From NCBI RefSeq assembly GCF_008642235.1, contig NZ_SJEV01000001.1:2188400-2252399 (forward strand): a stretch of 64,000 nucleotides of DNA, written 5' to 3'. This document shows positions 17,810-27,224 of this stretch, in pieces; position 1 is the first letter of the stretch, and every line of letters starts with the position of its first letter. Made by a program: the position numbers and the translations under genes. The notes below the pieces were generated by a model. That model was not told the origin of the DNA and made no database searches. It saw only the letters and a list, made by a program, of their open reading frames with translations. The DNA is from Planctomonas psychrotolerans. Lineage in GTDB: Bacteria > Actinomycetota > Actinomycetes > Actinomycetales > Microbacteriaceae.

Positions 17810-19249
17810 GTGACATCCCCATCCACCCCGCTCGCCGTCGTCATCCTCGCCGCAGGGCAGGGCACCCGGATGCGGTCGCGCACGCCGAAGGTGCTGCACC
17901 CGCTGGCCGGCGTCCCGCTCATCGGGCACGTGCTGGCGACCGCGGAGGAGCTCGGCGCCGATCACGTGCTCGCCGTCGTGCGACACGAGCGCGACGCGGT
18001 CGTCGAGGCGGTCACCGCCCAGTCGCCCCGGGTTTCCATCGTCGACCAGGACGACGTGCCGGGCACCGGTCGCGCGGTCGAGCTCGCCCTCGAGGCGCTC
18101 GGCGACTTCGACGGCTCCGTGGTGGTGCTGAGCGCCGACGTGCCGCTGCTCGACGCGGCCACCCTGCGCGCGCTCGTCGACGCGCACTCGCTCTCCGGGA
18201 ACTCGCTCACCCTGCTGTCGGCGCTGTTCGATGATCCGACCGGGGGCGGCCGCATCGTGCGCGACGCCGAAGGCGCGTTCGCGTCGATCGTGGAGCAGAA
18301 GGATGCCAGCGACGACGAGCTCGCCATCTCCGAGGTGAATGCGGGCGTGTACGTGTTCGCCGCCCGCATGCTTCGGGAGGCGCTCGGCGCGATCGGCACC
18401 GACAACGCGCAGAACGAGAAGTACCTCACCGACGCCGCGGCGGGCATCCGCACCCTCGGGGGAAGCATCCAGGCCGTGCCCATCGCCGACCGGTGGCTCG
18501 TTCAAGGCATCAACGACCGCGTGCAGCTCGGCGACATCTCCCGGGAGCTGAACGCGCGGATCGTGCGCGGCTGGCAGCTCGCCGGCGTGACGATCGAGGA
18601 CCCGGCATCGACCTGGATCGACCTGAAGGCCACGCTCGAACCCGACGTCACGATCCTCCCCGGGACCCAGCTCCGCGGCGCGACCACCGTGGCATCCGGG
18701 GCCACCGTCGGCCCGGACACCACGCTCGTCGACTGCGAGATCGGCGAGAACGCGGTGGTCAAGCGCACGGACGCCACGCTCGCCGTGATCGGCGCCGGCG
18801 CGACGGTGGGCCCGTTCTCGTACCTCCGCCCGGGCACCTACCTCGGCGCCGACGGCAAGCTGGGCGCGTTCGTGGAGACGAAGAACGCCCGCATCGGCGA
18901 CGGGTCGAAGGTGCCGCACCTCAGCTACGTGGGCGACGCGGTGGTGGGGGAGGGCTCCAACATCGGCGCCGGCACGATCTTCGCCAACTACGACGGCGTG
19001 AACAAGCACGAGAGCCGCATCGGGTCGCACGTGCGCACCGGCTCGCACAACGTGTTCGTCGCGCCAATTAGTATTGGGGACGGAGCCTATACGGGGGCCG
19101 GAACAGTGGTGCGCAAGAGTGTGCCCGCGGGTTCCCTCGCCGTGAACGTGGCTCCGCAACGCAACATCGCCGGCTGGGTCGAAACTCATCGCCCCGGAAC
19201 AGCCGCGGCCGACGCGGCACGTGCCGCGGATGCCGATGGCAACGACTGA
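17810..19249 (+). CDS. glmU: Bifunctional UDP-GlcNAc pyrophosphorylase / glucosamine-1-phosphate acetyltransferase
   Basis: 479 residues. The N-terminal uridylyltransferase begins AVVILAAGQGTRMRS and has DVPLLD and GGGRIVRDAEG. The C-terminal left-handed beta helix contains FSYLRPGTYLG, VETKNARIGDGSKVPHLSYVGDA and NYDGVNKHESRIGSH. The last 60 residues include the acetyl-CoA site region and an alanine-rich tail. It makes UDP-GlcNAc for peptidoglycan. GGAGAAG precedes the GTG start. It is followed by prs after 10 bp. Confidence 0.97.
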   Translation: MTSPSTPLAVVILAAGQGTRMRSRTPKVLHPLAGVPLIGHVLATAEELGADHVLAVVRHERDAVVEAVTAQSPRVSIVDQDDVPGTGRAVELALEALGDFDGSVVVLSADVPLLDAATLRALVDAHSLSGNSLTLLSALFDDPTGGGRIVRDAEGAFASIVEQKDASDDELAISEVNAGVYVFAARMLREALGAIGTDNAQNEKYLTDAAAGIRTLGGSIQAVPIADRWLVQGINDRVQLGDISRELNARIVRGWQLAGVTIEDPASTWIDLKATLEPDVTILPGTQLRGATTVASGATVGPDTTLVDCEIGENAVVKRTDATLAVIGAGATVGPFSYLRPGTYLGADGKLGAFVETKNARIGDGSKVPHLSYVGDAVVGEGSNIGAGTIFANYDGVNKHESRIGSHVRTGSHNVFVAPISIGDGAYTGAGTVVRKSVPAGSLAVNVAPQRNIAGWVETHRPGTAAADAARAADADGND

Positions 19250-19259
19250 ACGGAGTCCC

Positions 19260-20240
19260 GTGGCGGGCAGCATCAAGATCACCGGTGAGAAGCGATTGGT
19301 GCTCGTCACCGGACGGGCCCACCCCGAGCTCGCCTCGGCCATCGCCGACGAGCTGGATACGGCTCTCGTGCACACCGACGCCCGAACCTTCGCCAACGGT
19401 GAGCTGTACATCCGCTACGACGAGAGCGTGCGCGGATGCGACGCGTTCGTCATCCAGTCGCACACCGCTCCCATCAACGAGTGGCTCATGGAGCAGCTCA
19501 TCATGGTGGATGCGCTGAAGCGGGCGTCGGCCAAGCGCATCACCGTCGTCGCCCCGTTCTACCCCTACGCCCGCCAGGACAAGAAGGGCCGCGGACGCGA
19601 GCCGATCTCCGCCCGTCTCGTCGCCGACCTGTTCAAGGCCGCGGGCGCCGACCGCATCATGTCGGTGGATCTGCACGCTGCCCAGATCCAGGGGTTCTTC
19701 GACGGACCCGTCGACCACCTCTTCGCGATGCCGGTGCTCATGGACCACATGCGCAAGGTGCTCGACCCCACGACGCTCACGGTGGTCTCACCGGACATGG
19801 GCCGGGTGCGCGTCGCCGACATCTGGAGCGACAAGCTCGGCGCGCCGCTCGCCATCATCCACAAGCGCCGCGACCCGCTCGTGCACAACCAGGTGACCGT
19901 GCACGAGATCGTCGGTGAGGTCGAGGGCCGGGTCTGCCTCATCGTCGACGACCTGATCGACACCGGCCGCACCATCGTGTCGGCCGCCGAGGCGCTCAAG
20001 AAGAACGGCGCCACCAAGGTGATCGTCGCCGCAACTCACGCGGTGTTCTCCGACCCGGCCGTCGAGCTGCTGAGTTCCGCCCACATCGATTCCGTGGTCG
20101 TGACGGACACCCTGCCGCTGCCGCCCGAGAAGCGTTTCGAGAACCTGACCATCCTGCCGATCGCGCCCCTGCTCGCCCGCGCGATCCACGAGGTCTTCGA
20201 CGACGGCTCGGTCACCTCGATGTTCGACGGCGCCGCCTAG
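19260..20240 (+). CDS. prs: Ribose-phosphate pyrophosphokinase
   Basis: 326 residues. Class I PRPP synthase motifs are complete: HTDARTFANGELYIRYDESVRG, the flexible loop PFYPYARQDKKGRGREPISARLVADL, SVDLHAAQIQGFFDGPVDHL, and the PRPP-binding LIVDDLIDTGRTIVSAAEAL. GTG 19260 is preferred over ATG 19236 because GGAG lies 4 nt upstream and the resulting length is typical. In M. tuberculosis prs lies close to rplY; here rplY is about 27 kb further on. Confidence 0.97.
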   Translation: MAGSIKITGEKRLVLVTGRAHPELASAIADELDTALVHTDARTFANGELYIRYDESVRGCDAFVIQSHTAPINEWLMEQLIMVDALKRASAKRITVVAPFYPYARQDKKGRGREPISARLVADLFKAAGADRIMSVDLHAAQIQGFFDGPVDHLFAMPVLMDHMRKVLDPTTLTVVSPDMGRVRVADIWSDKLGAPLAIIHKRRDPLVHNQVTVHEIVGEVEGRVCLIVDDLIDTGRTIVSAAEALKKNGATKVIVAATHAVFSDPAVELLSSAHIDSVVVTDTLPLPPEKRFENLTILPIAPLLARAIHEVFDDGSVTSMFDGAA

Positions 20241-20251
20241 GACGGTCCTCG

Positions 20252-20285
20252 TCGGCTAGGTGTTGCAGAGTCGGCTAGGTGTTGC
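20252..20285. repeat. 15-bp direct repeat over a gene 3' end, period 19
   Basis: TCGGCTAGGTGTTGC occurs at 20252-20266 and 20271-20285. The second copy includes the stop codon and last codons (N-T-stop) of the minus-strand gene at 20275-20640; the first copy lies just beyond it, so the 3' end of the gene is tandemly duplicated. Confidence 0.85.
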
Positions 20286-20640
20286 GGACGACCTCGCGCA
20301 CGACCCGGGCCGAGGGGATGAGACCCAGCGACGCGATGTGGCGGTCGCCGCCGAAGTTGCTCACCGAATAGCACTCCCAGCCCACGCCTCCGGGACCGAG
20401 CAGTTCGAAGCGGGCGTCGTAGCGGTCGGCGTCCGGGTGCTCGAACCGGACCCAGTCGGCGCAGGCGGCGTCGGCGGTGCGGGCCCCGACACCCACGGTG
20501 GTGAGGATGCCCGGCAGCACGAGTCCCACGATGCCGAGCACCACCAGGATGCGCATGGCGGGCAGCACCCGCTGGCGGAGCAGCGGCCGCTCCTCGCGCG
20601 GCTCGGAGCCCTGCAGCTCGGGTTCGTCGAATTCGTTCAT
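20275..20640 (-). CDS. Small membrane-anchored hypothetical protein
   Basis: 121 residues. An acidic N-terminal 30 residues is followed by one transmembrane helix (MRILVVLGIVGLVLPGILTTVG) and a C-terminal domain of about 70 residues with two cysteines (ACADWVRFEHPDADRYDARFELL, WECYSVSNFGGDRHIASLGLIPSARVVREV). The outer domain probably forms a disulfide. I do not recognise the family. It lies downstream of gnd on the same strand, separated by a long inverted repeat. Confidence 0.75.
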   Translation of the reverse strand: MNEFDEPELQGSEPREERPLLRQRVLPAMRILVVLGIVGLVLPGILTTVGVGARTADAACADWVRFEHPDADRYDARFELLGPGGVGWECYSVSNFGGDRHIASLGLIPSARVVREVVRNT

Positions 20641-20688
20641 GCGGCATCCAGTCTCGCACGCACCGGGTCCTCCCGCCCCGAACGCGCC

Positions 20689-20751
20689 CGTCGCCCGAGC
20701 TCCGGAGCCCGTCTCCCGGGTGAGGGGAGACGGGGCGGAACTCGGGCGACG
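20689..20751 (-). terminator. Nested inverted repeat between gnd and the small membrane protein
   Basis: Outer arms CGTCGCCCGAG (20689-20699) and CTCGGGCGACG (20741-20751), inner arms GTCTCCC (20711-20717) and GGGAGAC (20725-20731). No T-run follows on either strand. It lies 33 bp beyond the gnd stop and is probably a gnd terminator or an mRNA-stabilising hairpin. Confidence 0.6.
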
Positions 20752-20783
20752 AGGGGAACGCCTGGTGCGGAAGCGCCGAGGGG

Positions 20784-22238
20784 CTAGTGGGTGTCCACAG
20801 CCTCGATCTCGCTGCGGTCACCGCTCCACAGGGTGTGGAACGTGCCGTGCCCGTCGACCCGCTGGTAGGTGTGGGCGCCGAAGAAGTCGCGCTGACCCTG
20901 GATGAGGGCCGCGGGCAGTCGCTCCGACGCGAGCGAGTCGTAGTAGCTGAGCGCCGCGGCGAAGCCGGGAACCGGGATACCGGACGAGGTCGCGGTGATG
21001 ACCACCCGGCGCCACGCCGCCTCACCGTCGGCCACGGCCTTGGCGAAGTAGGGATCCTCGAGCAGCGACGTGATGTTCGCGTTGTTCTCGTACGCCTCGA
21101 CGATGCGGTTGAGGAACTGCGCACGGATGATGCAGCCCCCGCGCCAGATCTTGGCGATGGCGCCCTTGTCGATGTCCCAGCCGTACTCCAGGGCACCGGC
21201 GATGATGGCGTCGAAGCCCTGCGCGTAGGCCACGACCTTCGAGGCGTAGAGGGCGGCGCGCACGTCGTCCTCGAAGCCCTCGGGCGGAGAGACGACCTCG
21301 GGGCGGCTCTCGATGGTGGCGCGCACGGCCTTGCGCTGGTCGGCCTTGCTCGACACGGCGCGGGCGAAGACCGCTTCCGCGATGCCGCCGACCGGCACGC
21401 CAAGGCCGAGGGCGCTCTGCACGGTCCACACTCCGGTGCCCTTCGAGCCGGCGGCGTCGAGGATCACGTCGACCAGCGGCTTGCCGGTCTTGGCGTCGTT
21501 CTGGCGCAGCACCTCGGCGGTGATCTCGATGAGGTACGACTCGAGGTCGCCACCGTTCCACGCCTCGAACACCTCCGCGATCGCGGCGGGCTCGTGTCCG
21601 CCCACCCGGCGAAGCAGGTCGTAGGCCTCGGCGATCAGCTGCATGTCGGCGTACTCGATGCCGTTGTGGATCATCTTCACGAAGTGACCGGCGCCGTCGG
21701 TGCCGACGTGGGTGACGCACGGCTCGCCCTCGGCGACCGCGGCGATGGAGGAGAGGATCGGGCCGAGGGTCTCGTAGGCCTGGGCGGATCCGCCGGGCAT
21801 GATGCTCGGTCCGTTGAGAGCGCCCTCCTCGCCACCGGAGATGCCCGCGCCGACGAAGTTGAGGTTGCGCTCGCGCAGTTCCTTCTCGCGACGGATGGTG
21901 TCGGTGAACAGGGCGTTGCCGCCGTCGACGATGATGTCGCCCTCTTCGAACCGGTCGGCGAGCTGGTTGATCACGGCATCGGTGCCGGCACCGGCCTTGA
22001 CCATGATGATCGCGGTGCGGGGCTTCTGCAGCGATGCGACGAAGTCGTCGATCGACTCGGATGCGACGAAGCCGGCCTCGGGGTGCTCCTCGAGGAGGTT
22101 GTGCGTCTTCTCGACCGACCGGTTGTAGACCGCGACGCGGTTGCCCTCGCGGCTCGCGAGGTTGCGGGCGAGGTTCGAGCCCATCACCGCCAGTCCGACT
22201 ACGCCGATGTTCGCGCTCGCCTGGGTGTTTTCCGCCAT
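20784..22238 (-). CDS. gnd: 6-phosphogluconate dehydrogenase, decarboxylating
   Basis: 484 residues, the long form of the enzyme. It has the nucleotide-binding VGLAVMGSNLARNLA, VYNRSVEKTHNLL, the substrate loop IIVDGGNALFTDTIRR, GAGISGGEEGALNGPSIMPGG, the catalytic lysine in GHFVKMIHNGIEYADMQ, and the C-terminal QGQRDFFGAHTYQRVD. It oxidises 6-phosphogluconate to ribulose 5-phosphate in the pentose phosphate pathway. A gluconokinase gene in this window (34538) makes its substrate, though from a separate operon. Confidence 0.97.
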   Translation of the reverse strand: MAENTQASANIGVVGLAVMGSNLARNLASREGNRVAVYNRSVEKTHNLLEEHPEAGFVASESIDDFVASLQKPRTAIIMVKAGAGTDAVINQLADRFEEGDIIVDGGNALFTDTIRREKELRERNLNFVGAGISGGEEGALNGPSIMPGGSAQAYETLGPILSSIAAVAEGEPCVTHVGTDGAGHFVKMIHNGIEYADMQLIAEAYDLLRRVGGHEPAAIAEVFEAWNGGDLESYLIEITAEVLRQNDAKTGKPLVDVILDAAGSKGTGVWTVQSALGLGVPVGGIAEAVFARAVSSKADQRKAVRATIESRPEVVSPPEGFEDDVRAALYASKVVAYAQGFDAIIAGALEYGWDIDKGAIAKIWRGGCIIRAQFLNRIVEAYENNANITSLLEDPYFAKAVADGEAAWRRVVITATSSGIPVPGFAAALSYYDSLASERLPAALIQGQRDFFGAHTYQRVDGHGTFHTLWSGDRSEIEAVDTH

Positions 22239-22304
22239 AAGTGTGCCTCCAAAGTCGTGGGTCCCCGTCCAGAGTATCGATTCGGCCCGATTCGGGGCGA
22301 TCGG

Positions 22305-24176
22305 TTACGAGGCGGCTGTGCGCGCGAACTGGGTGGTGTACAGCTCCGCGTAGCGTCCGCCCGCGTCGAGGAGTTCGTCGTGGGTGCCGCGCTCCACGAT
22401 GCGGCCGTCCTCGATCACGAGGATCAGGTCGGCCTGGCGCACGGTCGACAGCCGGTGGGCGATCACGAGCGAGGTGCGGCCGACGAGGGCCTCGGCGAGG
22501 GCGGCCTGCACCGCCGCCTCCGAGGTGGAGTCGAGGTGCGCGGTGGCCTCGTCGAGGATGACCACCTGCGGGCGCGCGAGCAGCACCCGCGCGATGGTGA
22601 GGCGCTGGCGCTCGCCGCCTGACAGTCGGTAGCCGCGCTCGCCGACCACGGTGTCCAGTCCGTCTGGGAGCTCCCGCACGAGGTCGGTGAGCCGGGCGCG
22701 GCGGAGTGCGTCCCAGATGTCGTCCTCGCCCGCATCCGGAGCGGCGAGCAGCAGGTTCGCCCGGATCGACTCGTGGAAGAGGTGTCCGTCCTGCGTCACC
22801 AGCCCCACCGCGCGGCGGATGGCTTCGGCGCTGAGGTCGCGCACGTCGATCGAGCTGAGCCGGACGACGCCCTCGTCCACGTCGTACAGTCTCGGCACCA
22901 GTTGGGCGATCGTCGACTTGCCCGCCCCGGACGACCCGACCAGGGCGACCATTTGACCGGGGGCCACCCGGAACGACACGTCGTGCAGCACCTCGACGCC
23001 ACCGCGGGTGTCGAGGATGGCGACCTCCTCGAGCGACGCGAGCGACACCTTGTCGGCCGACGGGTAGGCGAACCGCACGGAGTCGAACTCCACGGACACG
23101 CCGCCCGGCGGCAGCGGAACGGTCACCGGCTTCTCGGCGACGAGCGGTTCGAGATCGAGCACCTCGAAGACCCGCTCGAAGCTCACGAGCGCGCTCATGA
23201 CCTCGACCCGGGCACTGGCCAGGGCGGTGAGCGGCGCGTACAGGCGGGTGAGCAGCAGGGCGAGGGCGACCACGGCACCGGCGTCGAGGCCACCGTCGGC
23301 AGCGATGACGCCGCCCATGCCGTAGACCACGGCGAGGGCGAGGGCCGACACGAGGGTGAGCGCGGTGATGAAGACCTGCTGCACGAGCGCGATCCGCACC
23401 CCGATGTCGCGGACGCGGGATGCCCGCGCGCCGAACTCGGCCGACTCCTGCTCGGGGCGTCCGAAGAGCTTGATCAGGGTGGCGCCGGGCGCGGAGAACC
23501 GCTCGGTCATCTGCGTGCCCATGGTGGCGTTGTGGTCGGCGGCCTCGCGCGAGAGGCGGGCGAGGCGTGCGCCCATGAGGCGAGCCGGCAGCACGAACAC
23601 CGGCATGATCAGCAGCGTGACGAGGGTCACCTGCCAGGAGATGCCGAGCATCACCACGAGGGTGAGGAGGAGGGTGACGAGATTGCCGACCACCGAGGAC
23701 AGCGTGTTGCTGAAGGCGCGTTGCGCCCCGATCACGTCGTTGTTCAGCCGGCTCACCAGGGCGCCGGTGCGCGTGCGGGTGAAGAAGGCGATCGGCATCT
23801 TCTGCACGTGGTCGTAGACCGCGGTGCGCAGGTCGAGGATGAGGCCCTCGCCGATGCGGGACGACAGCCAGCGCTGCGTCAGGCCGAACGCCGCCTCGCC
23901 CACCGCGATGAGCGCGATGAGAGCGGCCAGCCCGATCACGACGGCGGGCTCCGCCTCCGCGATGATCGCGTCTACCACCCGCCCCGCGAGCACCGGCGAC
24001 GCGACGGCGAGCACGGCGGTCGCCACGCTGAGCACCAGGAACCAGGTCAGCGTGGCGCGATGCGGTCGCGCGAACGCGGCGATCCTGCTGAGCGTCGCCC
24101 GGCTGAACGGCCGTCGGTCGGAGTCGGCGCGACTCGCGTTCCACATCGCCGAACGGGCGGAGCTCTCGATATCCAT
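22305..24176 (-). CDS. ABC exporter half-transporter (membrane plus ATPase domain)
   Basis: 623 residues. The N-terminal part carries a six-helix type I exporter domain (TLTWFLVLSVATAVLAVASP, IGLAALIALIAVGEAAFG, LVTLLLTLVVMLGISWQ and later helices). The ATPase domain has Walker A GSSGAGKST, signature LSGGERQR, Walker B VVILDEATAHLD, and the switch histidine in IAHRLSTV. All catalytic residues are intact, so a homodimer is plausible. ATG 24176 follows TAGCGT at 7 nt and gives a normal N-terminus; the open frame extends further but without family similarity. The substrate is unknown. Confidence 0.93.
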   Translation of the reverse strand: MDIESSARSAMWNASRADSDRRPFSRATLSRIAAFARPHRATLTWFLVLSVATAVLAVASPVLAGRVVDAIIAEAEPAVVIGLAALIALIAVGEAAFGLTQRWLSSRIGEGLILDLRTAVYDHVQKMPIAFFTRTRTGALVSRLNNDVIGAQRAFSNTLSSVVGNLVTLLLTLVVMLGISWQVTLVTLLIMPVFVLPARLMGARLARLSREAADHNATMGTQMTERFSAPGATLIKLFGRPEQESAEFGARASRVRDIGVRIALVQQVFITALTLVSALALAVVYGMGGVIAADGGLDAGAVVALALLLTRLYAPLTALASARVEVMSALVSFERVFEVLDLEPLVAEKPVTVPLPPGGVSVEFDSVRFAYPSADKVSLASLEEVAILDTRGGVEVLHDVSFRVAPGQMVALVGSSGAGKSTIAQLVPRLYDVDEGVVRLSSIDVRDLSAEAIRRAVGLVTQDGHLFHESIRANLLLAAPDAGEDDIWDALRRARLTDLVRELPDGLDTVVGERGYRLSGGERQRLTIARVLLARPQVVILDEATAHLDSTSEAAVQAALAEALVGRTSLVIAHRLSTVRQADLILVIEDGRIVERGTHDELLDAGGRYAELYTTQFARTAAS

Positions 24177-24183
24177 GACGGTA

Positions 24184-24189
24184 ACGCTA
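24184..24189 (-). promoter_or_regulatory. -10 box for a leaderless ABC exporter mRNA
   Basis: TAGCGT on the minus strand, 7 nt before the ATG at 24176. Confidence 0.45.
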
Positions 24190-24286
24190 CGTGCGAAATC
24201 GGAGCACTGAGAGCCATGCGTCCGGATCGGCAAGACGCCGACGCACCACCGGGAAGAAACGGCGGGGTCGGCTCCTTGTATGCCGC

Positions 24287-25120
24287 ATGACACTTTTCGC
24301 GATCACCGGTTCGACCGGTTCCGTGGGCGGCATGGTCGCCCGATCCCTGGCCGAGCGCGGGGCGCGCATGCGGCTGCTCGTGCGCCGACCGGACTCCGCC
24401 CCCGCGTTGCCTGACGCGGAGGTGGTCGAGCTCGTCTACGGCAGCGCGACGGCAGAGGCGCTCGAGGGAGTGGATGCCCTGTTCATGGTGTCGGGCAGCG
24501 AGTCCGCCACGCGGCGCGAGGAGCACCGCACGCTCGTGTCGGCCGCTGCGGAGGCCGGCGTGCCCTACATCGTGTACACGTCATTCGCCGGTGCGGGGTC
24601 GGACTCGGCGTTCACCCTCGCGCGGGATCACGCCGACACCGAGGCGGCCATCCGCGAGAGCGGGATGGCGTTCACCTTCCTCCGCGACAACTTCTACCTC
24701 GACGTGCTCCCGCTCTTCGCCGACGAGGAGGGCGTCATCCGCGGGCCCGCGGGCGACGGGCGGGTCGCCGCCGTCGCTCGGGCCGACGTGGCGGATGCCG
24801 CCGTCGCGGTGCTGTCCGATCCCGAAGCGCACGCGGGCCGCGCGTATACGCTCACGGGCGGCGAGGCGCTGACCTTCGACGAGGTCGCCGAGCGGACGTC
24901 TGCCGCCACCGGGCGCTCCGTCCGCTTCCACAACGAGACGGTGGAGGAGGCGTACGAGTCGCGCCGCCGATTCGGGGCACCGGACTACCAGGTGGATGCC
25001 TGGGTCAGCACCTACACGGCCATCGCCGAGGGGGAGTTGGCGGAGGTGACCGGCGACGTGCAGCACCTCACCGGCAGCGCGCCGCGTCGACTCGAGGACG
25101 TGCTCGCGGCACCCGCGTAA
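24287..25120 (+). CDS. NmrA-like NAD(P)-binding protein
   Basis: 277 residues, atypical SDR. The N-terminus FAITGSTGSVGGMVARSLAERG gives the Rossmann glycine pattern; IVYTSFAGAGSDS replaces the active-site serine/tyrosine region, and FTFLRDNFYLDVLPLFADEEGVIRGPAGDGRVAAVARADVADAAVAVL is typical of the NmrA/QOR2 group. It may be a quinone reductase or a redox-sensing protein. It diverges from the ABC exporter gene across 110 bp. Confidence 0.88.
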   Translation: MTLFAITGSTGSVGGMVARSLAERGARMRLLVRRPDSAPALPDAEVVELVYGSATAEALEGVDALFMVSGSESATRREEHRTLVSAAAEAGVPYIVYTSFAGAGSDSAFTLARDHADTEAAIRESGMAFTFLRDNFYLDVLPLFADEEGVIRGPAGDGRVAAVARADVADAAVAVLSDPEAHAGRAYTLTGGEALTFDEVAERTSAATGRSVRFHNETVEEAYESRRRFGAPDYQVDAWVSTYTAIAEGELAEVTGDVQHLTGSAPRRLEDVLAAPA

Positions 25121-25143
25121 GCGCAGGCGCTGCTAGGAGTCCT

Positions 25144-25196
25144 CAGCGCTCCGAGTGGTCGGCGCCACGCGTAGTCAGCGCTACGAGTAGTCGGCG
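25144..25196. repeat. Imperfect 21-bp direct repeat over a gene 3' end, period 32
   Basis: The stretch 25144-25164 matches 25176-25196 at 19 of 21 positions, with a third partial copy between them (GTAGTCAGCG). The right copy contains the stop codon of the minus-strand gene at 25181-25396. Confidence 0.75.
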
Positions 25197-25396
25197 CTCG
25201 GGATGCCGCCCTGGCGGTACACGTGACCCTCGGCGTCCGGGTCGTGCTGCCAGACCATCTCCTCGCTGTCTTCGCCCGCGGGGCGGATGAAGCTCTTCTG
25301 CGGCTCGCCGGCGATCAGATCGAGTTCGACGGTCTCTTCGCTCCCGTCGGATCCGATGAGGCGGGCGGTGTAGGTCGTGTCGCTGCTGTCACTCAT
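25181..25396 (-). CDS. Small acidic hypothetical protein
   Basis: 71 residues, beginning MSDSSDTTYTARLIGSDGSEETVELDLIAGEPQ and ending HVYRQGGIPSADYS. No membrane segment. The pattern suggests a small all-beta domain. I recognise no characterised family. It diverges from the CYTH/CHAD gene. Confidence 0.75.
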   Translation of the reverse strand: MSDSSDTTYTARLIGSDGSEETVELDLIAGEPQKSFIRPAGEDSEEMVWQHDPDAEGHVYRQGGIPSADYS

Positions 25397-25510
25397 GCTG
25401 CGACCCTACGCGCCGCATGAGTCCGAGGTAACCGGACCCGTCCCGCAGCCGTCGAACACGGTCGTCGCATCCGCACGACGCGCGTGGCCGCGTCACCGCT
25501 GCGACGAGGC

Positions 25511-25516
25511 CAGAAT
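25511..25516 (+). promoter_or_regulatory. Possible -10 box for the CYTH/CHAD gene
   Basis: CAGAAT ends 7 nt before the ATG at 25524; the interval CGGAAGC has no convincing Shine-Dalgarno. Confidence 0.4.
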
Positions 25517-25523
25517 CGGAAGC

Positions 25524-27188
25524 ATGGCTGCCAGCACCCAGATCGAGATCGAGCGCAAGTACGACGCCGATCAGGACGTCGTGGTCCCGGACTTCGCGGG
25601 AGTATCCGGGATTTCCCGTGCTGAGGCGCAGGGCACGGTGACCCTCGAGGCCGTGTATTACGACACCGAGGCGGGTGATCTGGCCGCGAATCGGATCACC
25701 CTCCGGCGGCGCACGGGGGGCAAGGATGCGGGCTGGCACGCGAAGCTGCCGGGCGACGCGGGGCGCACCGAGGTGCACGCGCCGCTCGGGCGGGCGTCGT
25801 CCACATCCGATCCGCGAGTGCCGAGGGCTCTCCTCGATCATGTCCGCGTGCACGTGCGGGATCGACCGCTCGTGCCGGTTGCCCGCATCTCGACGACGCG
25901 CACGATCATTCACCTCCTCGATGAGGACGACCGTGCGATCGCGGAGCTCGCGGATGACGTCGTGTCGGCGACCGAGGTACGGGACGGAACCGTGCGGCAG
26001 TGGCGGGAGTGGGAGGCCGAGTTGCTGGACGTCGGAAGCGCGGTGAGCGCGGCTGATGGGGCGCGCATCCTCGATGCGATCGAGGAGCGGCTCCTCGAGG
26101 CGGGGGCGCGGCCGTCAGCCAGCCGGTCGAAGCTCGCGCACGCGCTGGGGCGGGACGATCTGAGCGCACCGACGACTGGTGCGGGTCTCGACGCGGTACC
26201 GGCGCGATTCGACGCCGAGCACCTGGCCGCGCCGGTGGCCGTCGCGGCTCTGCGTGCGCTCCTCCGAGCGCTGAAGCACGCGGATCCGGCGGTGCGGCGC
26301 AGGGACTCCGAGAGCGTGCACGACATGCGTACGGGTGTGCGACGGCTTCGAAGCGCGCTCGCGGCATTCGGCGGCGTCTTCGACCGCGAGGTCTCGGATG
26401 ACCTGCGCGACAGGCTGCGGCGCCTCGGGTCCGTGCTCGGCACGGCGCGGGACCTCGAGGTGCGTGCGGCACGCGCCGAGGCGGCGCTCGATGCCGTGCC
26501 GGGAGGATTGGTGCCCGGAACATCCGGCGAGAACGACGCCCATAGTCGCCTGGTGGAGGAGACGCAAGCGGACTACCGTCGTGCCGTCACGACCGCGCTC
26601 CGCTTCCTGTCGAGCGCCCCGTACTATCGCCTGCTCGACGACCTCGACGCGTTCGTCGATGCTCCGCCCCTCGGGCCGCGGGCCGATCGCCCCGCCGAGA
26701 AGGAGTTCTCGCGCATCATCGCCGGCGAGGTGAAGCGCACACGCAAGCGGATTCGTGCCGTGCGGCGCGCGGTCGCCGTCGACGATGGGTCCGTCGCAGT
26801 GGAGCAGGAGCACCTGCTGCATGACGCGCGCAAGGCCGCGCGGCGATTGCGGTACACGATCGAGGCGATGAGCGTCGATGCTCCCGGCGGCGCGGGCGCG
26901 GGCACGGGGAACGGGCAGGGGAGCGGTCCGCTCGGGTCCGGTGCGAAGGGCCTCGCGAAGGCGGCGAAGCGGGTGCAGGGGGCGCTCGGCGACCATCGCG
27001 ACGGCATGCTGTTCGCCGAGCACCTGATGTCGGAGTCCAAACGCGCACACACCGAGGGGGAGAGCACCTTTATTCTCGGCGTGCTCCACGAGCGTTCCCG
27101 TCGCGAGGCGGCCGACGCGCTGGCGGGTGCGGATGCGGCGTTCCGCGCTCTCCGCAAGCGCGCGACCCGCTGGCGCAAGCGCCGCTGA
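25524..27188 (+). CDS. CYTH and CHAD domain protein
   Basis: 554 residues. The N-terminal CYTH domain (residues 1-210) opens with IEIERKYDADQDV, continues YYDTEAGDLAANRITLRRRTGGKDAGWHAKLP and later DDVVSATEV and WREWEAELLD, matching the ExExK and acidic/basic tunnel strands that bind triphosphates and divalent metal. The CHAD domain (about 240-554) is helical with conserved histidines, such as SVHDMRTGVRRLRSALAAF and EHLLHDARKAARRLRYTIEAM. CHAD domains bind inorganic polyphosphate, and CYTH domains hydrolyse triphosphates, so the protein probably acts in polyphosphate metabolism. ATG 25524 is chosen for the direct N-terminal motif. Confidence 0.93.
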   Translation: MAASTQIEIERKYDADQDVVVPDFAGVSGISRAEAQGTVTLEAVYYDTEAGDLAANRITLRRRTGGKDAGWHAKLPGDAGRTEVHAPLGRASSTSDPRVPRALLDHVRVHVRDRPLVPVARISTTRTIIHLLDEDDRAIAELADDVVSATEVRDGTVRQWREWEAELLDVGSAVSAADGARILDAIEERLLEAGARPSASRSKLAHALGRDDLSAPTTGAGLDAVPARFDAEHLAAPVAVAALRALLRALKHADPAVRRRDSESVHDMRTGVRRLRSALAAFGGVFDREVSDDLRDRLRRLGSVLGTARDLEVRAARAEAALDAVPGGLVPGTSGENDAHSRLVEETQADYRRAVTTALRFLSSAPYYRLLDDLDAFVDAPPLGPRADRPAEKEFSRIIAGEVKRTRKRIRAVRRAVAVDDGSVAVEQEHLLHDARKAARRLRYTIEAMSVDAPGGAGAGTGNGQGSGPLGSGAKGLAKAAKRVQGALGDHRDGMLFAEHLMSESKRAHTEGESTFILGVLHERSRREAADALAGADAAFRALRKRATRWRKRR

Positions 27189-27224
27189 CCGCCAGCCGCG
27201 TTCTCACGCTCCCTGACGCTGCAC